Numbered from the stretch's first letter, positions 12,609-24,598 are shown. The stretch: DNA of 64,000 nt from Astropecten irregularis (GCA_963971285.1 OZ020261.1:5025983-5089982), one strand, 5' to 3'. Translations and numbers: made by a program. The notes: generated by a model not told the origin, from the sequence alone.

Positions 12609-12907
12609 TTAAAGGTAGTACATACTTTGGTTTTTGCCAAAGAAATACAGATTCATGGGCAAAAATTTCAAGGACGATATAATAATACTCATCTGTGAAA
12701 ATCTCAGTCCCGTACGGTGCCCACTTTTTGAGAAAACAGTGAAAAACGGCCACGGTATTTCTTAAGTCTTTCCTCTTTTATTTGTGATCTTTTAACAGAT
12801 CAAACAGATTTTCGCTCGTTGTTTTACTAATTTCTGGATAAATACACCATTTCAGGCGGAAACAAATTTAACGGTATGTTTGTACCAAAGTATGATACTA
12901 CCTTTAA
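12609..12907 (-). mobile_element. TTAA-flanked MITE, family 1
   Basis: A reverse copy with TTAA at both ends. It has an internal deletion in the 'CCACCATCTTCATACCC' arm, so it is about 300 bp long. Confidence 0.83.
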
Positions 12908-14009
12908 ATGCGAGTTCATTTTCATAAAAGGAACAGAAAGTTATAAGTCAGACCATCAACTCGACGATGTCCTGGCAATTCATCTTGCTCCTATCCTCAA
13001 TAAATTATATTTGTAGGTAGGTAAGGTATACCTAATCTTGTGTAGTCGTTTGAGTTGGTGTTTGACGATTCTCACGTAAAGATAGAACCTTTTTTCACAG
13101 TGGGTCATCACCGCATATACTAAATGATTCAGTATTCCCGGTAGGAATTAGCAAATGCATCCTTCACTTTAACACGTTAACAATGCATGATGGTGAAGCT
13201 ACGACTTTGAGTGGTTAAACTCCAGCGTTGCAGCACCAACTGGCCATCATTATGCATAATTGATTACGTGCCACCAGCCGTGCCCCCACTGCAGCCTTTA
13301 AAGGCATCACCCTGCTTAAGTAAGAAAACAGGTGCTTCGATGGCCAAAATGGATTGGTGTAGACCTCTTGTAATTTTGCTATCCACCTTCTTAATTGTTT
13401 GAGGGCAAAGCATTTCATTTGTAGCTCCCCACGTTTCTATTGAATACTTTCGTATTTAAAGTCGACATTCATCATTTGAAACCTCAGTCATACCAAGTGT
13501 TCGCTGTGTTGCATACTTGCAATCACGTCCATTTCATGTGCTTGACGATTCCGAGATTTAAAAGGGGTACAATTATTTTGAGTCGAAAAGACATGGCGCC
13601 CTCTACTGGTCGCATTTCTGTAAACCTATACCGCCCTCTATTTGGATATTTGTGCATAATTCAAAAGTGATATACCGCCCTCACAATATGTAATTGTGTG
13701 GAAATCTTAGTATTTCTAAATTCCGTTTTCACCATAAAATTGGATGTCACTTTATTTGTACGCATTGGCTAGTCTTCGTTTTAGAGTGTGTGAAGATTTT
13801 AGAGTGTGTGAATATTGTTTGTCGTAACGTAAGATTTTACCATTGCCCCTTTTGTGTGATACATTTCGTCACCGACACCACGAAGTGATACCCGCTGTAT
13901 TTAATGAGTGCATTTTTCGATGTTCGTTTTCTTACTGATTTGGACTATTTTGTATGTATATGTGCCTGTATACCAATTAACCAGGTTGTATCTATACCGA
14001 AACTTGGCT
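12908..14009. other. No gene seen
   Basis: Short overlapping frames on both strands (13211-13888) have no splice-site or family support. No repeat unit is recognised. Confidence 0.35.
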
Positions 14010-14165
14010 AATGGGAGACTTTGGAGCTGGGTCCTTAATTTGACAGCGCATGCTTTTACGCACGCGCACAACAACTCGCGCATGCTCAAAAATGCGTGAG
14101 CATGCTCAGAGCTAGCAACAAGAGACTTCGGTCTGCTGCCGCCAACGTCTCAAATGTTTCCCATT
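14010..14165. mobile_element. CpG-rich palindromic MITE, family 5 (diverged)
   Basis: Begins AATGGGAGACTTTGGAG and ends 'ATGTTTCCCATT'. The arms are diverged ('GACAGCGCATGCTTTTACGC') but the outer repeat and the CGCATGCTC centre are kept. Confidence 0.6.
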
Positions 14166-14734
14166 ATAATAATTGAGAGCATCACGTGCATTTGGAGTTT
14201 TCCTACGATATTCGAACTAACACGCAAGTAATTTTTTTACATAGTAAACTGTATGGACACTCAATCTTGTGGATGTCCGTTCGTGGTGTCGGCGACGATT
14301 TATCCATTAGGTTCGTTTTTCGCTTAAATTCTGACAAACTGCCGTTCAATGCCAATGCCTTTTCATTCATAATCCCTGTAACATGATTATACATCATTTT
14401 AATTATTGTGCACATTTTGCGAAGAAGCATTTCGTAAAATTCCTTTTACACGAATGTTGAATTTGATCGCAACCTTTACACTGAATTGAGTATTAGGTTT
14501 GAAGTAAAGTAGGTCTTATAAAGAAATACATTCCCAAGATTAGTCTGCATGAGTTTTTTCCGAAGTGAGACGCTGAAAAACGATGAAAACAGTGAAAACG
14601 ATGAGAAAGAGATGAAAAGAAACGGAAGTAATTTCCTCCTTCAAATTGGCCAAAGATGTTTGACGAAATGGATAAAAAAGTTCAACGATCCTTAGATAGG
14701 AATAATGGAAACACTGTTCTATAAATTATTTAAA

Positions 14735-14975
14735 ACAAATCATTGGGTTGTAGATAACTCAATATTATACAAACTCCAAAAAGACAAAGGGAATCCATTT
14801 TTGATTCTGTATTTCGCTCTTTATTCAGAACATCTTAAGGAAGATGTTTCTGGAGATGTTCCTGAATAAAGAACGAAATATAGAATCAAAAAATGGCTTC
14901 CCTTAGTCTTTTTGGAGTTTGTATAATATTGAGTTATCTGAATATTATCAGTGGATCACCATCTGGGTTGTAGAA
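14735..14975. mobile_element. Palindromic element, family 12
   Basis: Inverted arms of about 70-80 bp: 'CTCAATATTATACAAACTCC' at the left and 'GGAGTTTGTATAATATTGAG' at the right, around a 'TTCTTTATTCAGAACATCTT' core. Half copies occur at 6945-7005 and 39265-39390. Confidence 0.7.
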
Positions 14976-15707
14976 ATTTCAAAGCAAAAACCGAGAGCAT
15001 CAACCAGCTGACATTATTGGATACAATAGTAGACAATCATTAACAAGGCTTGCATGCATACAGTTGCCAATCAATCAATTTTTTTGGTCTGGACTTGGCG
15101 TACCAAGGGATTTAACCACACGCTTGGAGGCACGCCAACTCTCCAACGAAACCGACATGAGGGCTGGGACGGCAAACCACAATCACACCGACCCAGGGAG
15201 CTATCTCTCTCTCCACCGGTACATCCCCCTGGGAACGACGCAGTAGGTTAATTTATGACCGCATACATTTTTAATGACGCGAAGTGTGAGGAGAGGCCGA
15301 TCTGTGCTCGAGGTTGAATTTTGGGAATCGGCGGGGTCAAAGGTTACCCATGCATGTATCTATGGAAGAAGAAAAACGGTTGTTATTATATCCGTTTTAT
15401 TACACGCTTGATCGACTAGTCGTTAATGTGGTTAATATCGTTTACGGTCAACTGTTGAAGCACAGAAAAACGTAAACGTTTGTGCTACTTCATTTACGAC
15501 TTTATGTATAATACAATAAAATATCAATAACTCATACTCGGAGAACTCAAAGGCCCACTTAAGTCAAAGTTATGCTTTGTTCCCGCCGAAAGAATAGGCT
15601 TTTGTGTACAAGAATGTCAAATCACCCGCGGCCACAAAAGCTGCATATTCAAAGTTTTCCTCCAAATAATAAAAACTATTTATTGTAGCTGAGTCTGTCC
15701 TTATTAG
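14976..15707. other. No gene seen
   Basis: No exon or repeat recognised. Short frames at 15054-15251 are unsupported. Confidence 0.35.
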
Positions 15708-15801
15708 GCACGTTCACACACACCAAAAAACCGCGACTATTTGGGTCACGATTTGGAGCGAAATAGTCGCGCTTTTAGGTGTGTGTGAACGTGCCTATTA
15801 A
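15708..15801. mobile_element. 94-bp palindrome
   Basis: TAGGCACGTTCACACACACC at the left end mirrors 'GGTGTGTGTGAACGTGCCTA' at the right end, and the inner 'CGCGACTATTT' mirrors 'AAATAGTCGCG'. It is small enough to be a MITE or a foldback. No second copy was seen in this window. Confidence 0.7.
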
Positions 15802-16249
15802 CTGTGTTTTTTGTTATTTATCATGCCGCTTCTATTGTGAGTCAATCCCACTACTCTGTGTGCAAAAAAACCTAAGTCGACGACTTGACAATTCAAAACA
15901 TACATTAGTTAAAGTCTGGATAACTCAAAATTTACATTCATTCCCTTGAGGTTCGATTTCTCGAGGTTTTACTGTATGACGCTGCTTAATTTTTGTCATA
16001 TTTGTTTTCGCAGGGATCATCACATGTTCACCTGCACTCAGTCTACAATCGTTCAGTATTCTACCAACGGAAGTATGTGCTTCAATTAACCATTAATTAT
16101 GTCATTCTGGCAGGTGGGTGGTTTTCAGTTCCCAACGATGATACGAAGAAACAGCAATATCTCCCCAGGCTGTTCAATCATTTCGTCCACGAGTACAGCT
16201 CAGTCATTTCCCACCCTCAATGATTTTTGTGAAACCATGATTTTATTTT

Positions 16250-16510
16250 TCTGTCATGGCCGCTTTGGTCCTCCGTAGCTTTCGAGCCGCGAGCTGACGT
16301 GGTAGTTTTGGGTTCCACTACATTTCCAGAGTCAGAGCTGTCTGTGGAATGTATGAAACTGTCAAGGAACAGTCCCACCTTCACCAGGGATTTTAAACGC
16401 TGCATGGCCTCCACAACCACGACACAGGGAGGTAGGATAAGAAATACACGCCCACTAAACCCCTCTGGAATGGGAATGGCACAGATGCTGTGATGTCGCA
16501 CCGAGAGGGC
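16250..16510. repeat. Diverged repeat unit A, frame-like substitutions
   Basis: Related to unit B at 18860-19110 and, more weakly, to the direct repeats at 19390-19800: all share a 'CTGGAATG(G/A)GAAT' block. Units A and B align as GGTTCCACTACATTTCCAGA versus GGGTCGACGACTGTTCCAGA. Both keep an open frame, but I recognise no protein family. Confidence 0.4.
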
Positions 16511-17022
16511 GCTATGCTGGCCTGACGCCATTTTGGATTGAAATACTAACGTTGCTTCTTCATTCCTTTTTCTGTTGTTTCTAACCGACTAACGAAAGAA
16601 ACCGTTTCAGCTTGCATTTGATGTAAAACATTTCTTTCTTTCTTTATTCAATTGATTGTTAATAATCTAACTTATTTACATCTAATTCATTCTGACTGCG
16701 CTAACAATTGCTAATCGGAGGCATGCAGAAAGAGTTGCTACTGGTGCCCGGCTGTGCATGGTTCCCGTGCAGTTCAGACTAACGTTAAAAAACCTGTCAC
16801 AAACGATAATCACATATACGTTTGCATACGAGGCATTATACCCAGCACCACTTCATCACCCATCACTCGACTTATCGAAAAAATCATAGCACAGCTGACC
16901 GTTCCTATAAAGACCATTCAATCTGTTGATGACATTTGAAAGGGAAAGGAAAAGGCAACCAGTGAAAAAGAAAGCTTTGAAAATAAGAAGTAAATCGTTC
17001 TGATATTGAGCGCTTAAGCCAA

Positions 17023-17292
17023 GACTATACGCCGTGCTACTGAACCTAAATCAAAATGAGTGCAGCAAAAAACGCGACAGTTGCGCTAAACGGCGAACTT
17101 AATTATACCTATAGTTGTCGTGGCACTGCCGTTCTGAATACCGATAGCGCGGCAGACCCAGTTGAGCCACGGAGCTTGCTGTGCCGAACTCAATTTGCCG
17201 AGCCAAACTCACGCTAAACGCCGTGCTATTGCCGTGCCAAACTTGAAACTGTCATTTGAGTTCAGCACGGCAGTGGCACGGCGTGTATAGCA
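17023..17292. mobile_element. TIR element CTATACGCCGTGC
   Basis: About 270 bp. 'GACTATACGCCGTGCTACTGAAC' at the left is mirrored by 'GTTCAGCACGGCAGTGGCACGGCGTGTATAG' at the right. It is non-coding and no other copy is seen here. Confidence 0.55.
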
Positions 17293-18337
17293 TATAATAG
17301 ACGTCCAGCCACGCTTCAACGTGTTCTAAATTCATTGCCAATATAATTATTTAAATATAACCTCAGCTCGAGACGTCATTCGTAAGCATTACTAAGTGTT
17401 CTTAGTACATGTAGTTGAAAATACTAGTGTGCCAATGCGTTCAGTACATTGTGAAGTAATTTTCAGTGATAACACACGATTCCATAAAGTATGATGACGT
17501 CATTGTCGATTAAGCGGGACTAATATTTCCACTCGACAAGTCTGCAGTATGACTAAAACATTTCCAATGTTTGTAACAATGACGGGTAATAAACTACTGC
17601 AAAATTTCAATCAACCAAAGTATATTTCAGTAGGGTCCAGTCTTTTGAGTAAGACAATATTGGTATCGACACGCCTCGCTTTGTGATAAATATTAAGCAT
17701 GCAATGGGGTAATATCTGTCAAAATATGCTTGGCGTATAGATGCCACTATTATCTTTCTCAAAGAGTTTTGGTCTGAGTTTCCTCAGTCGGAATGCCAAA
17801 TGCTTTAACTAACGTTCTTCATCGGCGTCGTCCATGGATACGAAATCTATTCAAAAGTGGCACCAAGTGTTTTATGTCGTATTCCCGCCCAAAAATAAGT
17901 AACTCGTTTACTAACCAATGAATGCAAACGCATGACAACACGGTAGCGATAAACATTAACAGTGGAGCGCCACTATAACGCAAACACTGGGATGCACAGA
18001 AATTGTTCATTATAGTTGTCGTTTTTTAAAAAGTGAACAATATTCAGCATGCCTATACATTGTACATAAAAATTGGAATCCAAGGATGATGTTCGGTATA
18101 GCGAGATGTTCGGTATAGCGGTGTTCGTTATAGTCGTTATAGTATAGTTATATAGTCGCTATATCTTCATAGACAGCGGTTTCAAATAATCTCGAGTTAC
18201 AGAGCCAACATAATTCGGCGCCAGTGGATCGTAAGGAAAGATTTAAGATTCATCGTAAATACAATTCGGTCGTAAGAATAACGGAAACATCATCTTAAAG
18301 AATACAACTTCGCGGAGACACCAACAACGAGCTCGTA
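17293..18337. other. No gene seen
   Basis: Only short unsupported frames. 'TATAGCG/TATAGTCG' is loosely repeated at 18090-18170. Confidence 0.35.
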
Positions 18338-18664
18338 TACAGTAATCCGAGCACACGGTTTTGAATGGCGCCCTCTTTTGATTAAAACAAGAAACTGCGG
18401 TGGTGTTTATCGGTCTTAATGCACTACAACTGCGGCTTGGTGCGTGGTGCGCGATTTATTCCACAGAGTTACCTAAATGTTCGGCATGGACAACATGTCC
18501 CTGATTTCTCCACAGGTCTTTTGCTCATGATTAGCTTTCCAACTTCTCAGATTTTAATAAAAGAATATTGGCGGCGTACAAAATAATATACTGGCACCAC
18601 TGCAGTTTCTTGTTTTAATAAAAAGAGGGCGCCATTCAAAACCTTGTGCTCGAATTACTGTATA
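18338..18664. mobile_element. TIR element, family 9, copy 1
   Basis: About 325 bp. 'TACAGTAATCCGAGCACACGG' plus 'TTTGAATGGCGCCCTCTTTTGATTAAAACAAGAAACTGCGGTGGTG' is mirrored at the right end. A second copy is at 46449-46754, inside an intron of the IgSF gene. It is non-coding. Confidence 0.75.
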
Positions 18665-18859
18665 GGAAAATGTGTTCATTTTATGAATCAGTGAATTGTT
18701 GTCGCGGTGCTAGTGCGTAAACACGGTGGGGTGAATTGGGGCTGCGGTATGGGAATCCGCTGAGAGATGATGCCACCCAGTTTTTAACCTAACCGTCCTC
18801 ACCAATAGTTCTAATCTTCCTTGTTGTTTTAATGCTACGCACGGCCCTCTCGTGACCGT

Positions 18860-19110
18860 GTAGGCGTGAGACCGCCCGGTGGAGGTGTGATCACGGTCGG
18901 GTCGACGACTGTTCCAGAAACACGCAATACCCTCCGCTGCTGGGGATATGCCATGGCCAAAACAGAGAAGTTTTGGAAATGCATTAAAAACCTGAAAAAG
19001 TCGACCACCACAGTAGGTATGGCGCCTTCAACATGTAATACCTACCTCCATTCCATTCCGTTCCATCCTAACCCCGCTGGAATGGGAAGTGCAAATAGTA
19101 ATTTGTTCCG
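18860..19110. repeat. Diverged repeat unit B
   Basis: Partner of unit A (16250-16510). The open + frame reads GSTTVPET where unit A reads GSTTFPES, and NPAGMG where unit A reads NPSGMG. The opposite strand is also open. No family is recognised, so it is left as a repeat with possible coding history. Confidence 0.35.
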
Positions 19111-19389
19111 TGCATCGTTGGTTCCTGCTCTACTAACATCGCCGCCATCACTTCCATTACTAACCATGACTAACCAATTATTTTGTATCCACCTCTGCTT
19201 GCTCCTCCCCCTGGCATATTAACAGCCTTAATGGTAGTTCCAATTCATCCATTAACTAATACATTTCTTCTTAACATGTTATGATACTAATCAAGCATGC
19301 CATTTCAATTATTTTTATGCTCGAGCTGTTTCGTCATACCCTCATTTCCTAAGAGGGTCGAGTGATTCTCAATAATTACCAATAATATC

Positions 19390-19800
19390 TGGCAACTATG
19401 TCAATAATCCTCTTAGGTATTTTTAATGTTGTATCTTTGTGAGTTTATGTAAGTCCCCCTGGAATGAGAATAGCGATCATACATACACACAGGTTTTCCA
19501 TAGGTGTTCGTTCCTGTTACATCATAATGTTAAACCATCGCCCCTACAAATTGCGATATCATTTCATTTTATGTTCCACCAAAATTAATACCAATTTCAA
19601 TAATCCTCTAAGGTATTCTTAATTACCTGTATGTTTGTGTGTGGATTGATGACAGTTCCTCTGGAATGAGAATAGCGATCACACATCATTATACACATTT
19701 TCGTTCCTGCTACATCATAATGTTAAACCATCGCCCTTACAAATTGCAATTGGGGATCTCATTTTCATTTCTTTAATCTTCCACCAATTTTAATACGAAC
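19390..19800 (+). repeat. Two-unit direct repeat (about 200 bp)
   Basis: The units start near 19400 and 19595. Both contain 'AATCCTCTNAGGTATT', 'CCTCTGGAATGAGAATAGCGATCA', 'TTCGTTCCTG(T/C)TACATCATAATGTTAAACCATCGCCC' and 'TTCCACCAA'. They share the 'CTGGAATG' block with units A and B. Confidence 0.6.
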
Positions 19801-19932
19801 AATTTCAATGCATGGCCTTACATGGGTATTTTGGGGCGAATGAGGGAGTGACGATAGATATGAATGTCCCAGAGTGTGCCGTTCTATGAAGCAACACGCA
19901 CAACATGAAACCATGGGGAAAGTGAACGAACT

Positions 19933-20069
19933 TTAAGGCCGTGTCCCAAATCTCTGGCTGCGGCTGCAAATTACGCATGTACCTATGGCAGCCACTAGCC
20001 AGTGACTGCAGCCATTTCCATAGACTTGTGTGTTGCGGTCACAGCCAGAGAATTGGGACACGGCCTTAG
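19933..20069. mobile_element. Palindromic MITE, family 7, copy 1
   Basis: About 137 bp: TAAGGCCGTGTCCCAAATCTC at the left, mirrored by 'CAGAGAATTGGGACACGGCCTTA' at the right. Further copies are at 29656-29795 and, decayed, at 44428-44567. Confidence 0.8.
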
Positions 20070-20479
20070 ATTCCCGATACAAAACTTGGTGAATTGTTAT
20101 TGTTTTGTTTTTCAAATTCAATCTCATCAATATCTTTACTCGTGTTTCATACACGCACTTATTCGATGATTTTTACCAATAATGAATTTGTTTTCATTCC
20201 ACAACATTGATAATCTTTGCTTATTCTCGAAATTATATGTACATTTCTAGCCATTTCGATTATTCACAAAATAATTGGGACAAAAGTTTATCATCTTATT
20301 ATGTAGCTCACACATAATTAATGTTGTCTTCTGTTCGTAAAAGTGTGTATAGTCTGGCAGTGCAAAATAAATGAGTTGTCGCGGCGATTTCAAAAGTTAA
20401 TTCTTTTCCGAGGATTGATCTCGAAAAGGGGGGTTTTCTGCCGAAATTATGTTGATACTTGGGATGTGCTATCTTTCTT

Positions 20480-20688
20480 AAGGCCTTTTACGAAATATTG
20501 TTTGGGACTAGGCTTGGCATTTATTTTGCTATCGCCATTTTGTGTCCAAAATGAAATAAAGGGTTTTGGATACATAGCGAAGCTGGAGCCTTTCTTCGGC
20601 TTTATGTGGCCTTCATTTTGTTTAAGGGCCTCAAATGGCATCAATACGTCCCAAGCCTAGCCTCAAGCTTGGTTTGGTAAAGGCCCTT
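20480..20688. mobile_element. Palindromic MITE, family 6, copy 1
   Basis: Arms start GGCCTTTTACGAAAT and end 'GTTTGGTAAAGGCCC'. Inner arms 'TTTGCTATCGCCATTTTGTG' and 'CAAATGG...' surround 'GCGAAGCTGGAGCCTTTCTTCGGCTT'. Copies are at 28565-28880, 32140-32339, 34024-34248 and 41099-41315. The overlapping open frames are incidental. Confidence 0.75.
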
Positions 20689-20974
20689 TGTCTGTCAACA
20701 CCTGTAGCAGAATAATATCAGGAGATATGAGTGGGATATTTCACGTAGTCTTAGAAGGGTTTCATGTTTGCGACTTTTCATTTATTCTGTACGTGTCTCC
20801 AGTGAATAATAAATGTTTACCTCAAGAAAAAAAATTTCATTTATGTAGTTTAAATTCAAGGGAAAAGATGATAAAAGTAATAACTTAAACAATTGAGATC
20901 AGGTCTAGCATCATTCTTTTTGCCATTTCTTCAGATAGGACCAAGTCAGATAAGTGAATATCAGATAATAGATC

Positions 20975-21505
20975 AGATCAGTTCAGATTGGGTCTGAACT
21001 GATCTGGTCTGGTCTGGTCTGATCTGATCTGATCTGATCTATCATCTGATCTATGATCTGATCTCATCTGATCTTACCTTACATGTATCTGATTTGGTCC
21101 GAACTGATCTGATCTGAGCTGATCTGATATATCATTTGATGCCGATCTGATCTCATCTGATCAGAACAGAAAGACAGATCTGGTCTGATCTGATCTGATC
21201 TAATCTGATCTGATCTGATCTGATCTGATCTGATCTGATCTGATCTGGTCTGATATGATCTGATCTGATCTGATCTGAGCTGATCTGATCTATCATTTGA
21301 TGCTGATCTGATCTCATCTGATCTCATCTGATCAGAACAGAAAGACAGATCTGGTCTGATCTGATCTGATCTGATCTGATCTGGTCTGATCTGGTCTGAT
21401 CTCATCTGATCTCATCTCATCTGATATGGTCTGATATGATCTGATCTGATCTGATCTGATCTGATCTTATCCGATCTGATCTGATCTGATCTGATCTGAT
21501 TCGAT
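20975..21505. repeat. TGATC pentamer satellite
   Basis: About 530 bp of mainly (TGATC)n, with GGTCT and CATCT variants. Two interruptions containing ATCAGAACAGAAAGACA lie at 21160 and 21331, 171 bp apart, and give a higher-order repeat. The minus-strand open frame is a by-product of a stop-free pentamer. Confidence 0.9.
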
Positions 21506-21841
21506 CCATCGTCCTAAAACAATGATGCAGGACTTTCCTGATCAAATCACCTTAGTTTAAATTAGTTAGATTCCCTCATCGTAGACGTTTGTTTTCTAGA
21601 GTAGACCTTACGTTTTGGTATAAACCCAAAGTCAGTGTTTCTTGGACATCTGTGTATGTATTTGTAAACGTGTAGTTTCATTAGAGTTAGTTGGTACATT
21701 ATAGACCGCTAAGCATGGAGATTAATCGGACAAGGGGTCGATTTTGATAAACTCATCAAAAAAAGCTGGCCATACGGTTGGGGTCAGCCAAAGCAAATCA
21801 TTGTGCGTCCATTGTTCAGGTAACAGAAAAGAAAGGTACAA

Positions 21842-22568
21842 TATGATTTGGTATCAGAACAGAAAGACACACTGTGATTTGGTATCAAAACAGAAAGACA
21901 CACTATGATTTGGTATCAGAACAGAAAGACACACTATGATTTGGTATCAGAACAGAAAGACACACTATAATTTGGTATCAGGACAGAAAGGCACACTATG
22001 ATTTGGTATCAGAACAGAAAGACACACTATGATTTGGTATCAGAACAGAAACACACACTATGATTCGGTACCAGAACAGAAAGACACACTATGATTTGGT
22101 ATCAGAACAGAAAGACACACTATAGTTTGGTATCAGAATAGAAAAACACACTATGATTTGGTATCAGGACAGAAAGGCACACTATGATTTGGTATCAGAA
22201 CAGAAAGACACACTATGATTTGGTATCAGAACCGAAACACACACTATGATTTGGTATCAGAACAGAAAGACACACTATGATTTGGTATCAGAACAGAAAG
22301 ACACACTATGATTTGGTATCAGAACAGAAAGACACACTATGATTTGGTATCAGAACAGAAAGACACACTATGATTTGGTATCAGAACAGAAAGACACACT
22401 ATGATTTGGTATCAGAATAGAAAGGTACACTATGATCTGGTATCAGAACAGAAAGACACACTATGATTTGGTATTAGAACAAAAAGACACATTATGATTT
22501 GGTATCAGAACAGAAAGACACACTATGATTTAGTATCAGAGCAGAAAGACACACCTTGATTTGGTATG
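21842..22568. repeat. 31-bp tandem satellite, about 23 units
   Basis: The unit reads approximately 'AACAGAAAGACACACTATG' + 'ATTTGGTATCAG'. The copies are highly similar with scattered single-base changes. It shares ATCAGAACAGAAAGACA with the interruptions of the pentamer satellite 340 bp upstream. Confidence 0.95.
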
Positions 22569-22924
22569 CGTCCGTGCACTAACCCATGGGCCAATGGCAG
22601 TCCGCACCCAGGTCTTGTCTGATTTCTGAGATTGTTAGGCCTATTATTATTTGAAATGTTTTTATTTTATGTACGGGGCTGCAAAGTTAATTCATTTCTT
22701 TCTTTGCTGCTTGCAATAACTAATTACAACTACAGAGGGCGTATGCTAATAATCTGAATTAACCCACTTTCGTTTCTGTTTTGAACGAATTATGACTTTA
22801 ACGGGAGCCTGTTGTCTTGTTCAAGCATGATTTCAACGACTGTTTCATGACCGTTTGGTTTCTTTCCCTTTTGCATGCATGAATGCTGTGCACGACTAAC
22901 CCCCCTTCCTGTCTGGTGAAACAG

Positions 22925-22990
22925 ATCCACGACCGCCAATACTCGCAAGCAATTACATGTTTGCGTTTATGTCGTCATTTCGCCCATCTG
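22925..22990 (+). CDS. Candidate upstream exon of the IgSF gene
   Basis: A 66-nt interval with every mark of an internal exon. A branch-point-like CGACTAAC precedes a C/T-rich tract, the interval starts after 'GAAACAG', and it ends at a strong donor (CTG|GTAAGTGTG). In the frame that enters and leaves in phase 1 it is open and would read ...PRPPILASNYMFAFMSSF..., joining in frame to the Ig1 exon at 25486, which also needs a phase-1 partner. It has no hydrophobic signal peptide and no recognisable domain. It could be an N-terminal linker exon or a chance match; splicing is inferred. Confidence 0.35.
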
Positions 22991-23746
22991 GTAAGTGTGT
23001 GCAGATTGCCGAATCCAAAAACGATAATAATTTATTACGCAATCCGTTTCAGCACCTAGCCTTGGTTCGAGGCTGTTTCAGCCTTTGCGCATTCACCTCG
23101 TTATAGTGTGTAGGCTCGAAACGAGTGGTAGCACTTCTAACGCTAAATAACACATTTCCTCTGCACGTTACTGAAAACCTTTCGCGATATTCGCATTTTA
23201 ATGCTGAAATTCACATAAGTATCGCTGCTTCACTAACCTATTGGAAACTGCGATGGATTCATGGACAATATTTCACTCATTTTAATTCATTGTTCGTATT
23301 GACTGTTTTAGAATTCACTCCATTTCGTTGATCATTTCACAATTTTAACCTGTGAATTTCTTTACTAAACTAAAAGAATCGTATAATCATTTGTTCGTTT
23401 CTGATAAATGTTCATTCGCATTTGTTTTAGTCACAAACAACTACTTCGTCTGGAGCACTGTACCTTTCGTTCATTTATGACAAATTGTCACTCTTCATAT
23501 CTTCACTGTTGAAATGTATGTGGAAAATGTAAACATCAAATAACCACAAGGGAAAGTCGTTTACTAGATCTTTGGTTTTCATTCTTCATCGATGACTGAA
23601 AATTCAGTATGGTGTAAAGAATGAGAATTCGGAATGATGTTAAACCTCGAAAGTCTCAATAACTATTCTTCAATGAATATCTATAGGCCTTGTCACAAGT
23701 GCTAAACAAATCGCAAGGCTACAGTTGATCATGCAGAAATCTCAGG
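22991..23746. other. No gene seen
   Basis: Probably intron if the 22925 exon is real. No repeat is recognised. Confidence 0.3.
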
Positions 23747-24118
23747 ATTCACCAGGGACGTCGGTCACTCTCAAGTATTGTTGTCCTTTCACACGATGAC
23801 ACTTTCTCAAGCATGAGGAAAACTCGGCAGCCTTGCAAATTTTCCCTCATGCTTGAGAAATTTCTCAATGATTCACCAGGGACGTCGGTCACTTTCAAGC
23901 ATTGCTGTTCTTTCACACGATGACACTTTCGTCAGATCTTAAGAATGAGGAAAACTCACAAGCCTTGCGAATTTTTTCTCATGCTTGAGAAATTTCTCAA
24001 TGATTCACCTGGGACGTCGGTCCCTCTCAAGCTTTGGTGTCCTTTAACTAGATGACACCTTCTCAAGATTCCTCAAGCATGAGGAACACTCACGAGCCTT
24101 GGGATTTGTTTTGGTATC
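23747..24118. repeat. Triplicated about 127-bp tandem repeat
   Basis: Three units start at about 23747, 23871 and 24001 with 'GATTCACCAGGGACGTCGGTC'. Each also contains an inverted pair, 'CTCAAGCATGAGGAAAACTC' versus 'CTCATGCTTGAGAAATTTCTC'. Confidence 0.75.
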
Positions 24119-24454
24119 GTGTGAGAAGGCCTTAAGATGACTGTCGCATTTAAAAACGATTCTTTCATTTCGACGATTATAAATCCCAAATTCCCTCACA
24201 CTGCCTTCATCCTTGCATGCCCACAAACACATACTTCCTTAATATTACAACGACTTGTGCATGATGATTATCAATTCCTACGCATTTTGTAATCAGCTTG
24301 GATGTATTAAAGCTATAATGCCAAATAATGTAAGCTTGCACTGTTGCACCTGTTTGACAACACAAGAAGTGACAATGCATGTTTTGTATTGCTGCTAATT
24401 TGTTTTTTGATTTACTTTAGTTACATGCATGGAACTCTGTAATAATCACCCACT

Positions 24455-24598
24455 AATGCGAGACTTTTGAGAATCAGTCTTCAAGTCAACAGCGCACGCG
24501 CACGCACAACAGCGCAGGCGCACAACAACGCGCGCATGCTCACAATTGCGTGCGCGTGCGCTGTTTACTTGAAGACTGGTTCTCAAAAGTCTCCCATT
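24455..24598. mobile_element. CpG-rich palindromic MITE, family 5
   Basis: AATGCGAGACTTTTGAGAATC at the left and its inverse ending TCTCCCATT at the right, with CpG-rich arms. Confidence 0.85.

Noticed and set aside
21079-21405. Arg/Ser/Asp repeat protein on the minus strand
   Set aside because: Product of the TGATC pentamer satellite; the frame ends where the pentamer is interrupted.
21842-22568. CRISPR-like array
   Set aside because: Units of 31 bp follow each other with no unique spacers, in a eukaryotic context; it is a simple satellite.
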